Shown here in pieces: positions 16,717 through 17,677 of a stretch of DNA of 17,677 nucleotides. Positions within the stretch are counted from its first letter, which is position 1. Every line of letters starts with the position of its first letter. The notes under the pieces are model-generated. The model had not been told where the DNA came from and did no database searches. It saw only the letters and a list, made by a program, of their open reading frames with translations. This DNA is from Strigomonas culicis (Eukaryota > Euglenozoa > Kinetoplastea > Trypanosomatida > Trypanosomatidae): assembly GCA_000482145.1 (NCBI GenBank), contig AUXH01000409.1:1-17677 (forward strand), in the 5' to 3' direction. The translations under genes were made by a program, and so were the position numbers.

Positions 16717-17210
16717 CTCGGTGGGTGGTGTTGCTAGAGAAGAATAATAAGATGAGGGGGAAAAAAAAACACTATATACATATGATTCAGAGATCAGTAT
16801 CAATCCTCTTTACACATACATACATATATATACATGTATTGGTTTCAGCACCCGTGCTTCGTTTTTTTTATTTTAGTATGTTGAACTAGTACATATATAT
16901 GATGAATATATATACAAAATAAGAATAAATATAAAAAAAAAACAAGGGGTGCAATCAGTGTCGCTCTTTTTGTTGTTGTTTTCTTTCAGAAAAGAAACGA
17001 AAAACAACAACAAAGAAGAGCTCCATGAAAACAAACAGCTGTTACGAGTTTGGCGGATATCATAGTCGAGGAATTTTGCTCGTCTATCTCTCCTAGTTTG
17101 TATTTTAAGATTTTATCATTTTTTTTTGAAAAACAAAAAAAATAAAACATTTTTTTTAAAAAGTGTATCATTCCTTCTCTTAGTAGTAGCGGTCGTATTG
17201 TGCATCTGGC
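16717..17210. other. Spacer between L10a and the 256-codon gene
   Basis: About 490 nt of AT-rich DNA with TA-rich stretches (16820-16835, 16893-16918), A and T runs and the leader of the 256-codon gene. It should hold the L10a 3' UTR. No further gene was seen. Confidence 0.7.
16734..16769 (-). promoter_or_regulatory. Putative spliced-leader acceptor of the 256-codon gene
   Basis: T9 and C5 on the minus strand (16769-16756) and TTCTTCTCTAG lead to AG at 16735/16734, giving a 17-nt leader before the ATG at 16716. It decides the start of this gene. Confidence 0.65.
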
Positions 17211-17677
17211 TTAGTAGATGCGCTGGGGCTTGCCCATGGTGGACTTGAGGTACGCGGACTTGAGGTTCTGCCAGTTCTTCTTCAGCAGCGACACGAGGAA
17301 GTTGAGCGCCATGGTGACATTCTGGCGGACCTGGTCCTCGTTCATCTCAAGGTGACCGATGCACGTGCCGAGGCACAGCACCTTCTTCAGCTGGAACTTC
17401 ACGGTGGACTGCAGCTCGTTAATCTTGTCCGTGATGGACTCGTTGGGGCTGCACACGGTGGGGAACTTGCCGAGACGATGCATGTGGGGGCCGACGAGAC
17501 GCGGCACCGTCTTGATGAGCGACTCGGAGCAGAGGAAGGCGTCGTACTGGTTACACATCTTCTTGACGAGCTTCTTGTTCTTGTTCAGCTTCTTGAGCTC
17601 CTCCTGGTTCATGGTGGGCACGCCGGCCTTCTTGGCAATGTCCTCGTGGACAAGGTCGCACAGCAGGCACACGGTCA
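17211..17677 (-). CDS. RPL10A: 60S ribosomal protein L10a (uL1), 5' end outside the window
   Basis: The C-terminal 155 or so residues of the large-subunit ribosomal protein uL1 (eukaryotic L10a), which builds the L1 stalk at the E site. The family match is unmistakable: [71 protein letters not shown] and the terminal [10 protein letters not shown] all align with animal L10a. The reading frame runs through the right edge; the GTG at 17672 is an internal Val codon, not a start. L10a is normally about 215 residues, so some 60 N-terminal residues are missing. It is the most 5' gene of the polycistron seen here. Residue changes such as CNQY for the animal AKKY are normal divergence. Confidence 0.97.
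   Translation of the reverse strand, partial: TVCLLCDLVHEDIAKKAGVPTMNQEELKKLNKNKKLVKKMCNQYDAFLCSESLIKTVPRLVGPHMHRLGKFPTVCSPNESITDKINELQSTVKFQLKKVLCLGTCIGHLEMNEDQVRQNVTMALNFLVSLLKKNWQNLKSAYLKSTMGKPQRIY

Noticed and set aside
16717..16803. Upstream in-frame ATG extending the 256-residue protein by 29 residues
   Set aside because: A good pyrimidine tract and AG at 16735/16734 lie inside the extension, so the ATG at 16803 would not be in the mRNA.
1..17677. Retroposon, bacterial insertion or virus-derived sequence
   Set aside because: No reverse transcriptase, transposase, target-site duplication or foreign-looking coding block was seen; A-runs are ordinary spacer homopolymers.

Overview
The window looks like nuclear DNA of a kinetoplastid flagellate of the trypanosomatid type; the genus cannot be settled from what is here. 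Seven intronless protein genes all lie on the minus strand. Their coding sequences are very GC-rich. The spacers are AT-rich, full of A/T homopolymers and microsatellites. Upstream of the six complete genes there is a pyrimidine tract on the coding strand followed by a first AG, 15-116 nt before the ATG (weak for the 772-codon gene). This is how spliced-leader acceptor sites look in a trypanosomatid polycistronic unit. No strand switch, tRNA, rRNA, transposon, CRISPR or bacterial-type signal was recognised.

Layout in transcription order (right to left): the 5'-truncated 60S ribosomal protein L10a (uL1) at the right edge; an unrecognised 256-residue Ala/Pro/Arg-rich protein; a small CAMK/AMPK-related kinase made of a catalytic domain only; a very large sestrin (PA26-family) homologue of 1149 residues; a HEAT-repeat phosphatase regulatory subunit closest to PP4 regulatory subunit 1; an unrecognised 772-residue low-complexity protein; and mitochondrial citrate synthase. 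The spacers around the sestrin gene are unusually long (about 1.2-1.4 kb), leaving room for long 3' UTRs.

The most interesting locus is the sestrin gene. It carries both recognisable sestrin halves. The peroxidase-type cysteine is kept, but the partner Tyr and His positions appear changed and the leucine-pocket and GATOR2-contact residues are only partly kept. A roughly 600-residue N-terminal extension is added. Its predicted 5' UTR holds a 10-codon upstream ORF whose stop abuts a run of 11 C. A similar run of 12 C lies at nearly the same distance from the ATG of citrate synthase, at the other end of the cluster.

Kinase, sestrin, phosphatase subunit and citrate synthase would make a tempting nutrient/energy-signalling neighbourhood. 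Trypanosomatid polycistrons are usually not functionally organised, so the adjacency is only a hint. Splice sites and residue equivalences were judged by eye; family alignments are from memory and were not computed.
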